Assembly (NCBI GenBank): GCA_009746045.1
Contig: RPFO01000412.1
Span: 346,992 to 410,991 of the forward strand
Length of the DNA stretch: 64,000 nt
Reading direction: 5' to 3'
Source of the DNA: Mesostigma viride
Taxonomy: Eukaryota; Streptophyta; Mesostigmatophyceae; Mesostigmatales; Mesostigmataceae
Part shown: positions 29,637 through 40,478 of the stretch, in pieces
How the letters are laid out: each line of letters opens with the position of its first letter
Numbering within the stretch: the first letter of the stretch is position 1
The notes under the pieces: model-generated
Seen by the model: only the letters and a program-made list of their open reading frames with translations
Database searches by the model: none
Told to the model about the DNA's origin: nothing
Program-made: the position numbers and the translations under genes

Positions 29637-32600
29637 ATGGATGCTGATGAGAGTGGACTCATGGCAGATGAGGCCTGCCAGGTGGTAGGGGCTCCAGCAG
29701 TAACCCCTACTGACCGTAAAGCTGCCCCAGTGAGCAGCAGTAAAAGTGCCCCTGTTTGTGGCATTCCTATCCATGCCTGGAATAAAAAGAGTACCCCAGA
29801 GGGAACTCTTCCTGTAAATAATACATGTGGATCTGCTCCTGGTTGTAGACAGATGCCACATGGTGTTGCCCAGGTGAGCAACGTATCTGTGAACAATACA
29901 TGTGGTGCAGCTCCTGTTTGTAGCCAAGCACCCATTGATATTGTTAACAGTCAAGCTCCTCAGAGCAATAATCCTTGTTATATTGATAATAAAAACTTGG
30001 ACTCTTGCTCTGCCAGGAACGTGGATGCCCGTCCATGTCCTGAAGAGCCTGAGCCTAATGATTGTATTAATCTTAGGACTCTGGCTAAGAGTTTGCATGA
30101 TGCCTGTGGCCATGGAAACAATGCCATTAGGCTTGTTCAAGCCATTAATAACAAGGCTCTCTGGCAGGCTTATCAAGATGTCAGAGAACATTGTGTGTGC
30201 CAATTGTGTGCTAACAAGCCTTCCAAACGTCATGCAAAGCATCCTGCAGATGGTAGGGGTAATCTACAAGCTGATATCCTCTACTTCACCAATTACAGGC
30301 AATTGCCTTACTTGGTGGCTGTGGATGAATGGTCAGGCTACATTGGAATTGAACCTATGGCAGCAGGGGATGAGAATACTCTCCATGCCGCAGTTCTTGT
30401 TATTCTGCAGAAGTTTGCAGTTATTCATAAGCTGCAGATGGACTTGCAGTTTAACTGCCTGACCAAATACTCTGATCTGCCTTTCCTAAGGATTGTGGGT
30501 CGTGAAGATCACCAAGCCCAAGGCAAGGTTGACAGATATATACAGGAGCTTAAGAAGTTGGTAATATCCGGGGACTATCCTGAGATGTTTAAACCAACTT
30601 TTGCTGTCAGGTGTTTGGGTGCTGCAAAAGTGGAAAACACCATGAACAACCGTTTTCATACTATCAAGGTGCGTGGTGTTCCACGGCTGGTCTCACCTCG
30701 TGGACTAGCAGGTGGCCTCTACCCTGATGACATCATGCAGGCATGGAGTAAGCAGAGGTGGGCACAGTATGCTCATCTCTGTGAAAAGGATAAACAGAGA
30801 GGAGAATCATTAAAATTTGAGGTGGGAGACCAGGTGATCTTCCACAAAGAAAATGCTCCTGGTAAACGTGGTTATTGGCAGGGTCCAGGGACCATAACCT
30901 CAGTTGACCTGGAGATGAAAACTGCTGATGTGGTCTGGAATGGGACCACTTATCATCTGGCTTGGAATAGATTGAAGAGAGATCCAATGAACGTTCAAGA
31001 AAATCCCCTGGAAATTATGGCCCCTGAAGAGGCACTTGGATCTCCCAATCTTTCCTGTCCACCTTTGGCCAGTGAACAGGCTGGACTCCAACTACCAGAA
31101 AGGGCGGCCTCCCATCAACTGGAGCCTACTACTCAGCAAGCTCAGCCTAAGACATTGACTGGGATATCACAGGATGATATGGATGAAGCTGACTTGTTGG
31201 ATAATAGGGTGTCTGATCAGCACCGGAAGCTCCGGCCGTTGGAACATGGGCTTGAGACCCCTGGGCAGGTGGATAACATATTTCAGTCTGAACAGCCAAA
31301 GCTTGGATCCAATTACCCTGGTAATAAGCCATTGCCCTTGGAGACTGATGGGATTCCAGCCCAAGGAAGACAAGCTGAGGAGGGGTTGTCCAGGTTGAAC
31401 ACTCAGCTCGGCAAGAGAGGCAATCCTCAAGAGCTTCGGGATATTGTAAAGAAGCTCAAGCCCTCACTAAAGATTGCCAAAATAACTTCTCTTCTAGAGA
31501 AGGGCATGGACCTTGATGGCTTTGATGTGGATACCAAAGCAGAGGTCTCTGTCACCTCGCCCTTTAATGCTTTGCTGGATAAGTATTCCCTTGAACCCAG
31601 TCCATGGACTATTGTCCAAGACTTTGCGGGTAACACTGATCATCAAGTTCTTGGGAATATCACTATCCCATTCTTGGGTGAGTCTTTGACACTTTGTGTT
31701 GTTGATGGCTATAAGGGACCCACTCTCATTGGCCAGCCATTCTTGGTGACTCCCGGTGTTACCATTGTTGATGGCCCCAATAACACAAAGAGTCTCCTAA
31801 AAACCCATTGTGACCCAATTCCTCTGGAATCATTCAGATGTCTCTTGCCTCTTGAAATGTTCCAGAAGGCAAATTGGAAGACCGCCTGTGTCGGTTCAAT
31901 AAAAGGAGCAGAATGGGGAAGGGATATACCCCCAGCTTCTGAGCTGGTAGAACCCGCCCAGCTCAGTGTGACTTCTCTTGGTCTCACAAAAAGGTCATTT
32001 GCTGCTCATAGCCCCATGTCCTTTGATGATGTAGACCTGGATTGTCACACTTTCGCTGGCCTTGAGGCCTGGCGAGTAGCATTGGCGCGTGCGCTCCAGG
32101 AGTGGCAAACGCTGGATGTTTTTGAAGGCATTTCAGAACCTCCACCCAATGCTCAAATGCTTCAGTTGCGTTTTGTATGCAAGATGAAGAGCAAGCTTGG
32201 TGAGCCTCCCATACCAAACGCACGTCCAGTCGTGACCCAGTTCCATGGTACTACAGACTTTGATAAGGAGGAGCTGTACACTCCTGGCCTGTCACATCCT
32301 GTTCTCAGGCTTATTCTTAGTCTGTACCTTGGTGCTTTGGACTATGGCTTGGATTATGGAGCAGAAATTGATGACTTCACCAGGGCCTTTTTGCATGGTG
32401 ATCCTCAGGTGGCCAGAGCCACTTGGCAAGCTCAAAGACCCTGTTGTGTTAAGACCCCAGCATGCTGGATAGCTGAAGTAGGTCATCCCTACATGCAGCC
32501 TAAAGTGGGCTGGGAAGGACTGGTCAGCAGTCCAGTCATCTGGTATGAAACCATTGCTCCTGCCATCCAGGAGAGATGTCAGATGCAACAATCTCATCTT

Positions 32601-33566
32601 GCTTATTGTCTCTTTGTGGGGCAATCCAAAGGACAACCCACCTGGGCTACCTTACATGGAGATGATATGCAACGCATTGGTCCCAAGGGATGGTTGAATG
32701 AGACCTATAAAAGGCTCAATGACAAGTCCCCTATTGGTACCAGAGCATGGTTTAGTAAAAACAGCCAGGTACCTTACTGTGGCATTGGCTGTACCCTTTT
32801 CCAGGATGACAAAGGATGGCATCTTAAGCTGCAATCGGCGAAGGGGTATAAAGAAAAAGTAATAACTCAGTTGCCCAAGAGAGTAACTGAGGAGAATGCC
32901 CCTACGGTTAAAGGTCAACTGGGTTGGCTGGCTGCCACAACTAACCCTGACCTGGCAGTACAGAGTAGGATGCCAGACTCTGTTGTTGTAGGAGAAGGAA
33001 GGAGGCGCCTGGAGAGCTGCCTCAATGAATCTCCTGACTTGGTGTTGTCCGGTGTAGACTGGCATGGGCGCATCATCATAGACGCCTACACAGATGCTAG
33101 CCAAGAGTCTAGATCTGCCAACAAGATTGGTGCCAGAGCCGGATGCCTGATCACCATCAGGAATGAAGGCAAACAGCCCTCGTTGGTATACTGGTCCAGT
33201 AACCTTCAGAGGAGGCGGTTTGCTGGCATTGACACCGCTGAGTGCAGGGCATACGCCATGTGCATTCGCGATGCCATATACATAAGAGAGCTACTCTTAT
33301 GGTGTCTGAGTCAGATAAGACCTCAACCCGTGATTGATGTCAGGGTTTATTGTGATAATAAGCCCGTGGTCTCTTTTATCAAGAATGAGAGGGCCACTAC
33401 TACTGACTTGGACTACCTTGTGGCAAAGGAGTTGTCCAGCCACTGTATAACCATACATCTGCCAGGACACTCAAATCCTGCTGATGCTATGACCAAGCTT
33501 CCACGACTGGCCCTTAATGGGTACCAGTTGCTGCGGTCCATGATGGCTGGGAAACCCTTGTCATGA
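29637..33566 (+). CDS. pol: copia-1 Pol: integrase, protease-like, RT, RNase H
   Basis: Intact 1309-residue frame; without an ATG it extends back to 29589. HHCC zinc region at about 145-200. Integrase core: D in LQADILYF (about 207), D in MDLQFN (267), then QGKVDRYIQE (294), where family members have VER, so the third acid may be D. An integrase C-terminus with YWQGPGTI follows. A retropepsin-like segment starts VDTKAEVSV (630) and ends LIGQPFL (697), with K in place of the Gly of DTG. RT has AEIDDFTRAFLHGD and LHGDD (1006). RNase H has DAYTDAS (1148), YCDN (1237) and GHSNPADAMTK (1277). The protease between integrase and RT is not the usual copia order. Confidence 0.9.
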   Translation: MDADESGLMADEACQVVGAPAVTPTDRKAAPVSSSKSAPVCGIPIHAWNKKSTPEGTLPVNNTCGSAPGCRQMPHGVAQVSNVSVNNTCGAAPVCSQAPIDIVNSQAPQSNNPCYIDNKNLDSCSARNVDARPCPEEPEPNDCINLRTLAKSLHDACGHGNNAIRLVQAINNKALWQAYQDVREHCVCQLCANKPSKRHAKHPADGRGNLQADILYFTNYRQLPYLVAVDEWSGYIGIEPMAAGDENTLHAAVLVILQKFAVIHKLQMDLQFNCLTKYSDLPFLRIVGREDHQAQGKVDRYIQELKKLVISGDYPEMFKPTFAVRCLGAAKVENTMNNRFHTIKVRGVPRLVSPRGLAGGLYPDDIMQAWSKQRWAQYAHLCEKDKQRGESLKFEVGDQVIFHKENAPGKRGYWQGPGTITSVDLEMKTADVVWNGTTYHLAWNRLKRDPMNVQENPLEIMAPEEALGSPNLSCPPLASEQAGLQLPERAASHQLEPTTQQAQPKTLTGISQDDMDEADLLDNRVSDQHRKLRPLEHGLETPGQVDNIFQSEQPKLGSNYPGNKPLPLETDGIPAQGRQAEEGLSRLNTQLGKRGNPQELRDIVKKLKPSLKIAKITSLLEKGMDLDGFDVDTKAEVSVTSPFNALLDKYSLEPSPWTIVQDFAGNTDHQVLGNITIPFLGESLTLCVVDGYKGPTLIGQPFLVTPGVTIVDGPNNTKSLLKTHCDPIPLESFRCLLPLEMFQKANWKTACVGSIKGAEWGRDIPPASELVEPAQLSVTSLGLTKRSFAAHSPMSFDDVDLDCHTFAGLEAWRVALARALQEWQTLDVFEGISEPPPNAQMLQLRFVCKMKSKLGEPPIPNARPVVTQFHGTTDFDKEELYTPGLSHPVLRLILSLYLGALDYGLDYGAEIDDFTRAFLHGDPQVARATWQAQRPCCVKTPACWIAEVGHPYMQPKVGWEGLVSSPVIWYETIAPAIQERCQMQQSHLAYCLFVGQSKGQPTWATLHGDDMQRIGPKGWLNETYKRLNDKSPIGTRAWFSKNSQVPYCGIGCTLFQDDKGWHLKLQSAKGYKEKVITQLPKRVTEENAPTVKGQLGWLAATTNPDLAVQSRMPDSVVVGEGRRRLESCLNESPDLVLSGVDWHGRIIIDAYTDASQESRSANKIGARAGCLITIRNEGKQPSLVYWSSNLQRRRFAGIDTAECRAYAMCIRDAIYIRELLLWCLSQIRPQPVIDVRVYCDNKPVVSFIKNERATTTDLDYLVAKELSSHCITIHLPGHSNPADAMTKLPRLALNGYQLLRSMMAGKPLS

Positions 33567-33728
33567 GGAGTAATCTGGGAGCCTGAGCCTAATGCTCCTC
33601 CTGTAGGTTTTTATCCCCCTGGAGGTTTTGTCCTCTCTGGAGAAGAGGTTTTCCTTCAGATTTGGGTTTTCCCTACAGCAGGTTACACCAACCATGCAAT
33701 GATGAGATGCAAACTCCATAAGACCCAA
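33567..33728 (+). other. copia-1 3' untranslated part (left of gypsy B)
   Basis: Non-coding stretch after the pol stop, ending at the target duplication CCCAA (33724-33728) of gypsy B. It continues at 43154-43259, which ends in a purine-rich stretch (CAAGGGAAAGAATGG) just before the 3' LTR, a likely polypurine tract. Confidence 0.7.
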
Positions 33729-34431
33729 TGTAACGACTAAAAATGTTGTGTTTGCAACAGCCTCAGTATCAACATTAGCGTGAAAAGATCTTTATACCTG
33801 GGTTGGAGTCGCGACAGATAACTTCACGTCCAGAGAAGCAATGAAGATGGATCTTCAACAGTTAAGGGAATGAGTCCCCACCCTTGTTAGACACAACAGA
33901 CAAGTTATATCCAAGTCAACTATCTGTTGAAGTTATAGTTGACTTTTGGCAAGGGTTGTTTGATTGATGAAACAAGGAAACCCTTGAATTACACCATAGC
34001 TTTAGCTCTCACGTACGCACACATGCACGGCCGCCCCAAACAGGATAAAAGTCATCGTGCACGCAGCATCCATCCAACCCTAACCCGGAAGGACCAATCA
34101 AAAGTGAGGATCACTCAAGATAAGATCTTAGCCTCCGAATCCTCCACACAACACAAAGCCAGTACATACGAAATCTCAAGGACCTGGAACCAAATCCACC
34201 AGGTACAACGGTACTGCAGAGAATCTTTGACTGACTAAACAACACCATGCAAAGTACCCTACGTGGATCAGGCCACGACCAATGAGGGTAGAACAATAGA
34301 TTCGACAGATCTCAACAGGCCCAATATCTATCAGACGTCGAAGCCTCCTAACTTCTCAAATAATTGTCCTAAAGAACTCATAATAAGATTCAACAGTAGG
34401 AAAACTTTGGATGTAACATTTGGTTGTTACA
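33729..34431 (-). repeat. gypsy B 3' LTR (703 bp)
   Basis: Ends TGTAACGACT...GGTTGTTACA. Nearly identical to 42446-43148; one difference seen near 33935. Confidence 0.95.
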
Positions 34432-34809
34432 TATCTCCCCCTCAAGACAGGAACTCCCAGTTCCTAGAAGCCAAGAAGAATAAAACGACAACCTCCACAA
34501 AACAACACAACATTAAACAGGAAGTCCACCACCTCTTGGGACAAGCAAGTGGGTTTTTACATCCCCAAAGGGCCTCCTATCTCAGTACCATCTGATCATG
34601 TCAACCCTGAATAAGACAAATTCACCCACAGATGAAATGTCATCAAGTGACTAACACACAGGCAACCATGCCTGAATAATACAACTGCAAAGCTACCATG
34701 AACTCAGAACTGTCGTTGCTGGAAATCTGGACTGGACATCAGAACTGGTCGCCTCCATTCTGGATCCCCACCTCACTCCACAGCCCATCTCCAACCATCC
34801 TGGAACCCT
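34432..34809 (-). other. gypsy B 3' untranslated region with polypurine tract
   Basis: Non-coding. On the minus strand a GAGGGGGAGATA purine tract directly abuts the 3' LTR at 34431/34432 and would prime second-strand synthesis. Confidence 0.7.
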
Positions 34810-35226
34810 TCACAGAGTGAACCAATCCCCCTTCTTCATATCCTTTCCCCTCGTTCCAAACACTGGGAAATGCTCCACCATGGACACCAGATCTGGCCAG
34901 TTCCTGCTGACCTGAATATCCAAGCAGGTCTCAGCAGCCTTGCCCAACTCAGCTGAAAACCTACTGCACTGGGCAGGGTAGGACAGAGTGACCACAGCCT
35001 GTCGGAGGGGATCGAAGACCCAGCCACTGGCAGTCTTATGGCGACATAGCCAGCTGCTATAGGCCCACCACAGCTGTAGAAAGGCCTTGATAGGCCCCCA
35101 CCTGGCGCCCAAGATGGGTACCAGCACCCTCAAAGGTGTGAGCCTGGCCCTCAGCTCGTTAGGGAACTTTGGTAACTGCAGCCCCACAAAGACTGTGCTG
35201 TCCTTGCGTGGAAAACAAGACATCAC
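34810..35226 (-). CDS. gypsy B extra ORF 2 (138 aa)
   Basis: The start ATG overlaps the stop of the preceding ORF (ATGA at 35223-35226), an arrangement typical of termination-reinitiation. The protein has a Trp-rich middle (LQLWWAYSSWLCRH) and mixed charge; no signal peptide or transmembrane segment is clear. I do not recognise it. It lies downstream of pol, where some gypsy elements carry accessory genes. Confidence 0.5.
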   Translation of the reverse strand: MMSCFPRKDSTVFVGLQLPKFPNELRARLTPLRVLVPILGARWGPIKAFLQLWWAYSSWLCRHKTASGWVFDPLRQAVVTLSYPAQCSRFSAELGKAAETCLDIQVSRNWPDLVSMVEHFPVFGTRGKDMKKGDWFTL

Positions 35227-36092
35227 AGAGCAGTTGGACGACGGGTAAGGTCAAACTCTCCCTGCTTGACAGCCTGCTCAAGTAGCTCAGTGTAGGTCTG
35301 GGAATATCCAACTGGCTTGAGCCCTGCAAAGGCGAGTCTCAGGTCACTGGGCAGAGCCTCCATCAAGTCCTGGCCCTCCACCGGCCTCATGTCAAACGAA
35401 GGCCACGGGTACACTGCAAAGACGGTGTGCATAATGTAAGCCACCATAGGTGACCCAATCTCACAGAGACTGGGGGGCAGACAGTCAAGGGCCAACTCTA
35501 CCATACCCTCAGGTACTAGTTCACCCTCCTCCACCACTGTCTGATCCAATGCCTGCATGGCTGTGTACAAGGATTTACACCACTCGCACTGTCCAGGAGC
35601 ACAATTACGGTGGTCCAAGAACTGCTCCACCTGTTTTGTTGGAACAGCTGACCTGGGCAAGTGTACCACCACCTTAGGGGGTGGAGGAGCCTCCGTAGGA
35701 GAGGGGACTGAGACCACCGGGGTGGGGATAGCCTCCTGAGCTACTGGAGCCTCAGAAACTGCAGGCACAGCAGAACCCACAGTTGGAATGTGCCCAGCCC
35801 TCAAGTGTTCTGCCATCTGAGTAACCAGACCCTCCACATTAATCAACCTGGTTATCAAGGCCCCGTGACGCTGCTCGTGCCGTTGCTGATCATGTACCAT
35901 ACGCTGGAACAGATTGAGAAAATGGGCTTCCACAAACCCAGCGTCTTCCTGGATCGAAGGGCCCGGGGCTCTGGGGCCAGCGTAGTCGTGCTGAAAGACA
36001 TACGTAGCCCTCACGTCCTCTTGGGTTCGTGCAGGTGGCCTGGGTGTCCCCTCCGGATGGGAGTCGGCCATGGCTGGCAACCACAGACACAA
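35223..36092 (-). CDS. gypsy B extra ORF 1 (about 283 aa)
   Basis: An intact frame downstream of the chromodomain; MADSHPEG at 36071 is the more likely start. A helical N-terminal half (FVEAHFLNLFQRMVHDQQRH...) is followed by a Pro/Val-rich linker and a C-terminal part with a CAPGQCEWC cysteine cluster. The pattern of helix, Pro-rich linker and short C-terminal domain resembles Gag-like or accessory retroelement proteins, but there is no CCHC knuckle and I cannot assign a family. Not env-like: no signal peptide or membrane anchor. Confidence 0.55.
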   Translation of the reverse strand: MCLWLPAMADSHPEGTPRPPARTQEDVRATYVFQHDYAGPRAPGPSIQEDAGFVEAHFLNLFQRMVHDQQRHEQRHGALITRLINVEGLVTQMAEHLRAGHIPTVGSAVPAVSEAPVAQEAIPTPVVSVPSPTEAPPPPKVVVHLPRSAVPTKQVEQFLDHRNCAPGQCEWCKSLYTAMQALDQTVVEEGELVPEGMVELALDCLPPSLCEIGSPMVAYIMHTVFAVYPWPSFDMRPVEGQDLMEALPSDLRLAFAGLKPVGYSQTYTELLEQAVKQGEFDLTRRPTAL

Positions 36093-36119
36093 AACACCAA
36101 AAAGAGGTGTTAGCAGTGC

Positions 36120-39100
36120 TCACTGGGAGCTATGAAGGGGAGCACACCGCTCAGAGCCCATGACATACCACTCAGGCAAGGTGATACCATGACGCTGACA
36201 ATACTCTAGTACAGCAGAGTGACTGTTGGTGAGATCAGACAACCACAGCCACGTAGCAGTCACCTCTAGCTCTCCCTTCCAGTGTACCTTAAACTGCAAC
36301 TGTTTGGTACGACCTTTCCCCTTCACCCTGTGAGCCAACAACCGCTCCACTTCATAGATCTTCTCCCCCTCAGAATCCAATTCATAAGGCAAAGGGGCAG
36401 ACAATCTGCCTGGTAAGGTGTTGCGCCTGTACAGCTTCAGCTGGGCTAGGTGAAAAATATTATTCCTGAGCTTCCAGTGAGAAGGCACTTGGACCTGGAC
36501 CACTGTACCATAGTGGAAGGTTGCCAACACTGGGTAAGGACCCAACCAGAGTGGTTGCAGTTTCCTGCATTGCTCCTTCTCAGGCAGCACTCTGTTGGCT
36601 TCCAGCAACACCAAGTCCCCAGGAGCTACAAAGGAATGACTGGCCACCGTTTGCTGCCAGGCGTAGTCAGGTACTTGTCCTGTGTCCTCAACAGCTGGGT
36701 AGCCACAATGCTGTGAGCCTCCTGGAAGGAAGCCAACAACTGCTGGACTGAACCAAGACGTCGCTGGAAAGGGCCTTCAGCGTCTCTGTCAGGCAGTTCC
36801 AAGTCGAATGGTGTCAAGGGACACTGGCCATTGCAGATCACGAAGGGGGACATCTGGTGAGGAGCCAGAGGAGAGTTGTTGATTGCGAACTCTATGAAAG
36901 GTATCTTCTTGTCCCAGTCCTTGTTGTCGTGTGTACAATAGTGCTTTTGACACTCCCTGACAATTCTGTTCATCCTCTCCACCGCCCCAGTACTGGCACA
37001 CCTGTATGCCACACCGAATGCCAGCTTAGTGTCTAGGATGTCAAAGAATGACTTCCAAAACCCTGACAGCCAAAGGGGGTCCTGATCAGTGATGATCACT
37101 CTAGGCATGCCGTGCAGACGGTAGATCTCCTTCATAAACAAATCCACACACTGTGCAGCGGTGAGATGAGTATTGCAAGGAATCAGATGGCACATCCTGG
37201 ACAGCCTGTCCATGACCACAAGGATCCTGTCATTGCCACCATCTGACATGGGAAGACCACAGATAAAATCCATAGTCACACTGATCCAAGGGCGCAGGGG
37301 AATGGGCATAGCCATGGGAAAATGGGCGTGGCTTGGTTCCTGACCTTATTTCTCTGGCAGGAGTCACAGGAATCCACATAGGCCTTAACATCCTGATAAA
37401 GGCCAGGCCACCAAAACCTCTGCTGCACCTCATGAAGTAGCTTAGCATAACCAGGATGACACGCAGTCACATCGTCATGGAAACAATGTAACACTGTGGG
37501 AATGGCCATCTCAGGCACATACACTTTTCTAGTCACCGTGTGCTCTGCATCATGAGTGTGAACATACAGAACGCCCTCCCAGTATTCTACAGGTCTATTG
37601 CCAAAGTTGCCCCTCTGGATAGCTGCAGTAGCCATGTCCTCCGTCTTGGTGAAGGCCTTGATGACGTCCAGCAGGGAAATATTTAAAGGGTTAGGCAACA
37701 CCAGGTCCTTGTCAGGTCCCAGGGGCTGCATCTGCATCTCCTCTTCCTGCCCAGGGCTAGCCACCAACTGCTTGGATGAGACAGTAGTAGCTATAGGCCC
37801 TTTTGACCTTGCCATCACCTGAGAGGCCAACACCTTGGACCGGCCTACCAACACAGGGTCCATGACCCACTTCCTGGGCCTACCTCTGCTGCGCCTAGCA
37901 GGGCCTCCCTCACCTGGCTGCTCTGTGGGAGTGGGCACCACACCTTCAGGACTTCTCCTAAGACTGTCAGACAGTGACTGGACACCCTCCTGGACGCCTG
38001 TCAACTCTGGGACAGAGCCCTGGTCGATGAGCATCACGGGACCACCGTTATTCCCTACAGGTGGTGTCAACAGTTGAGAAACCTTCTGGTTGTTGGCCTG
38101 AGCTCTAGTCAAGGCTCCACACTCTACCACAGAAATCAGGGCAGCACAGATGTCCAAGTCCTCATGAAAACTTCCCATCAAATCCCTCCTCCTGGACAGG
38201 GCGTCAGGCACCACATTCTGCGTACCAGGAATGTACCTCACAGAGAAAGGTCCAAACCCCCCCAGGAACTCCATCCATCCAGCCATCCTCTTACTCATCC
38301 GGGTCTGTTCCAACACATGTACCAAGGGCCTGTGGTCAGTCATCAGGGTAATAGACTCGTTGCCCTGCCCATCTCTGGCGCTGCTGGCCACAGAAAACTG
38401 GCCCCCTTCAGTAGGTGTTCCCACTTGTGACAGGCCACCACCAATCCCAACAGCTCTGCTCATGAACAGGGTAGTTACGTTCTGCAGACGTCATACTCCT
38501 GGACATGTATTCCACTGGTTGAGGGCCCTTACCATGATCTTGCATTAGTACTGCACCAATAGCACCCTGTGAGGCGTCAGACCTAACCTGGTATGGCAAG
38601 TCTGGGTTGGGGCCCACCAACAAGGGAGCAGTGGTAAGCTTCTGCTTCAACACATCAAAAGCTTGCTGGCATGCTGCAGTCCATTCAAAGGGACATCCTT
38701 CTTGAGCAGGGCTAACAGGGGACCAGAGATGGCCGCCATGTCAGGGAATGAACCGTCGGTACCAGCCCACCAGGCCCAGAAAGGATCTGACATCCTGAGC
38801 TGACTTCAACACAGGCCACTCCAAAACAGCAGAGACCTTGCTGGCCTCAGGAGTCATACCTGCAGCGCTCAGCTGGTAGCCCAGAAACTTCACCTCTTGG
38901 CCCCACTCCACCTTGGACCTCTTCACCGACAGATGATACTGATGGATCACCTTAAGGACCTCCTCCACGTTCTCCAGGTGCTCCCTGAAGGTACGAGAGT
39001 GTACCAGAATGTCGTCCAGGTAGACGACCACACAAGTCCTGAAGACCACCCTGGTAGTGTCACACAAGTGGGCAATGTCCTTGAACCTGGGGTTGCGAAG

Positions 39101-40452
39101 GTCAGGTGAGATCTGGGGCAGGGCATTTCCAGTCAGGTGGCCAAAGATGGCATTGACAAACATCTGCATAGTGGCAGGACTGTTAGAGGCACCCATGGGC
39201 ATTACTGTCCACTGGAACTGTCCCCATGGGGTAGAAAAGGCCGTCTTGGGGATGTCCTCAGTAGCCACCCTGATCTGCCAGAAAGCATGCCTGAGGTCAA
39301 ACTTGGTAAAGAAGGCAGCTCCTGCAGTCCTCTCCAGCAACTCATCAATTCTGGGCAGAGGGTACCTGGACTTGACAGTCACCTTGTTCAGTCCCCTCAG
39401 GTCAATGCACAACCTCCACCCCCCATCATGCTTGGGTACAAGCAAACACCCAGAACTGAAAGGACTGTTAGCTGGGAGGATCAGACCAGCCTCCAACAGG
39501 CCAATAAGTATGGTCTTCAGCTCTGCCATCTCTGCAGGGCCCATCCTGTACATAGGCACAAAGGAGGACGAGCACCCTCTACCAACTTGATGACATGTGT
39601 GATGGGTCCCTCAGGAGGATACTGGGGCATCTTGTCCTCAAAGATGGCTCCATACCTGTCCAACAAGGCATCATGCTGCTGTTGTTGCTCAGTGGTGACA
39701 GTAGAACTGACAGCATTGACAGAATGACCACTAGCAGACTCAGGTTCATTAGGCACCAAATGCAGGAAAAAGATGTGTTCCACTGGATAGGTGGCCAAAT
39801 AAGACAGAGTATGCTTGGCAGACCACACATGCTTCAGTAGGGCAGCCCGTTTCTCCTCCAAAGTCGGCTCTTGATCCACCCCTTTCGCACCTGCTTCCCC
39901 TCCCTTGCCATCATTGACAGCTGTCTGTGTGGAACAGCACTCAGTGGCTGTTCTTCTCCCCCCTGGCAACACACAGGTAGCATCCCACACTGTCCCATCC
40001 TTGAACTGGACCACCCTGTCAGGCCAAGAAATAGCAGGATTGGTGTCAGACAACCATGGGATCCCCAAAATCACATCTGCTGCCGTGAGGGGAATGACAT
40101 CTGCTGTCACTTCCAAAGTCTGGGATGAACAAACTTGGAAGATGAGCTGCACATAGCCAGGTGAGCAGCTTCTCCTGCCATCAGAATACTGCACCATGAC
40201 AGGTGTGGGGTGGGCCAACACAGGCAACTTCAGCTCCTGCACCAAGGATGCAGCAATATAATTACTGCCAGCACCAGAATCAATCATAAACAAGCAAGCT
40301 GGCTGAGCCAAGGGGACTGGCACGTTGAGGAGCCTAGCCTGAAACTTGAGTAAGTGACCTGGTACAGGAGGACCCACAGGGACAGCAGGGTCAGAAGCAC
40401 CCACAGTGTTCACTGGCCTAACGTCAACAGCAGGCAGGTCAGACCTGGCCAT
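36120..40452 (-). pseudogene. pol: gypsy B Pol: protease, RT, RNase H, integrase, chromodomain
   Basis: Successive frames from high to low coordinates: protease with MIDSGAGSNYIA and VILGIPWL (39517-40452); RT with KYPLPRID-like RYPLPRIDELL, MGASNSPATMQ and active site VVYLDDILVHS (38741-39559); RNase H with VRSDASQGAIGAVL (38408-38653) and TDHRPL (in 37276-38463); HHCC integrase zinc region CDSCQRNK near 37360; integrase core with TMDFICGLP, ITDQDP and GAVERMNR (36626-37315); chromodomain KIYEVERLLAHRVKG...FKVHWKG (36120-36647). Frame changes occur near 39540, 38660, 38430, 37290 and 36640. The chromodomain places it among chromoviruses, which use it to target heterochromatin. Confidence 0.88.
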
Positions 40453-40478
40453 GACAGAAGGATGACCTGGGGACCCAA

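Noticed and set aside
34810-36092. Envelope gene of gypsy B
   Set aside because: No signal peptide, transmembrane anchor or cleavage site is visible in either ORF.
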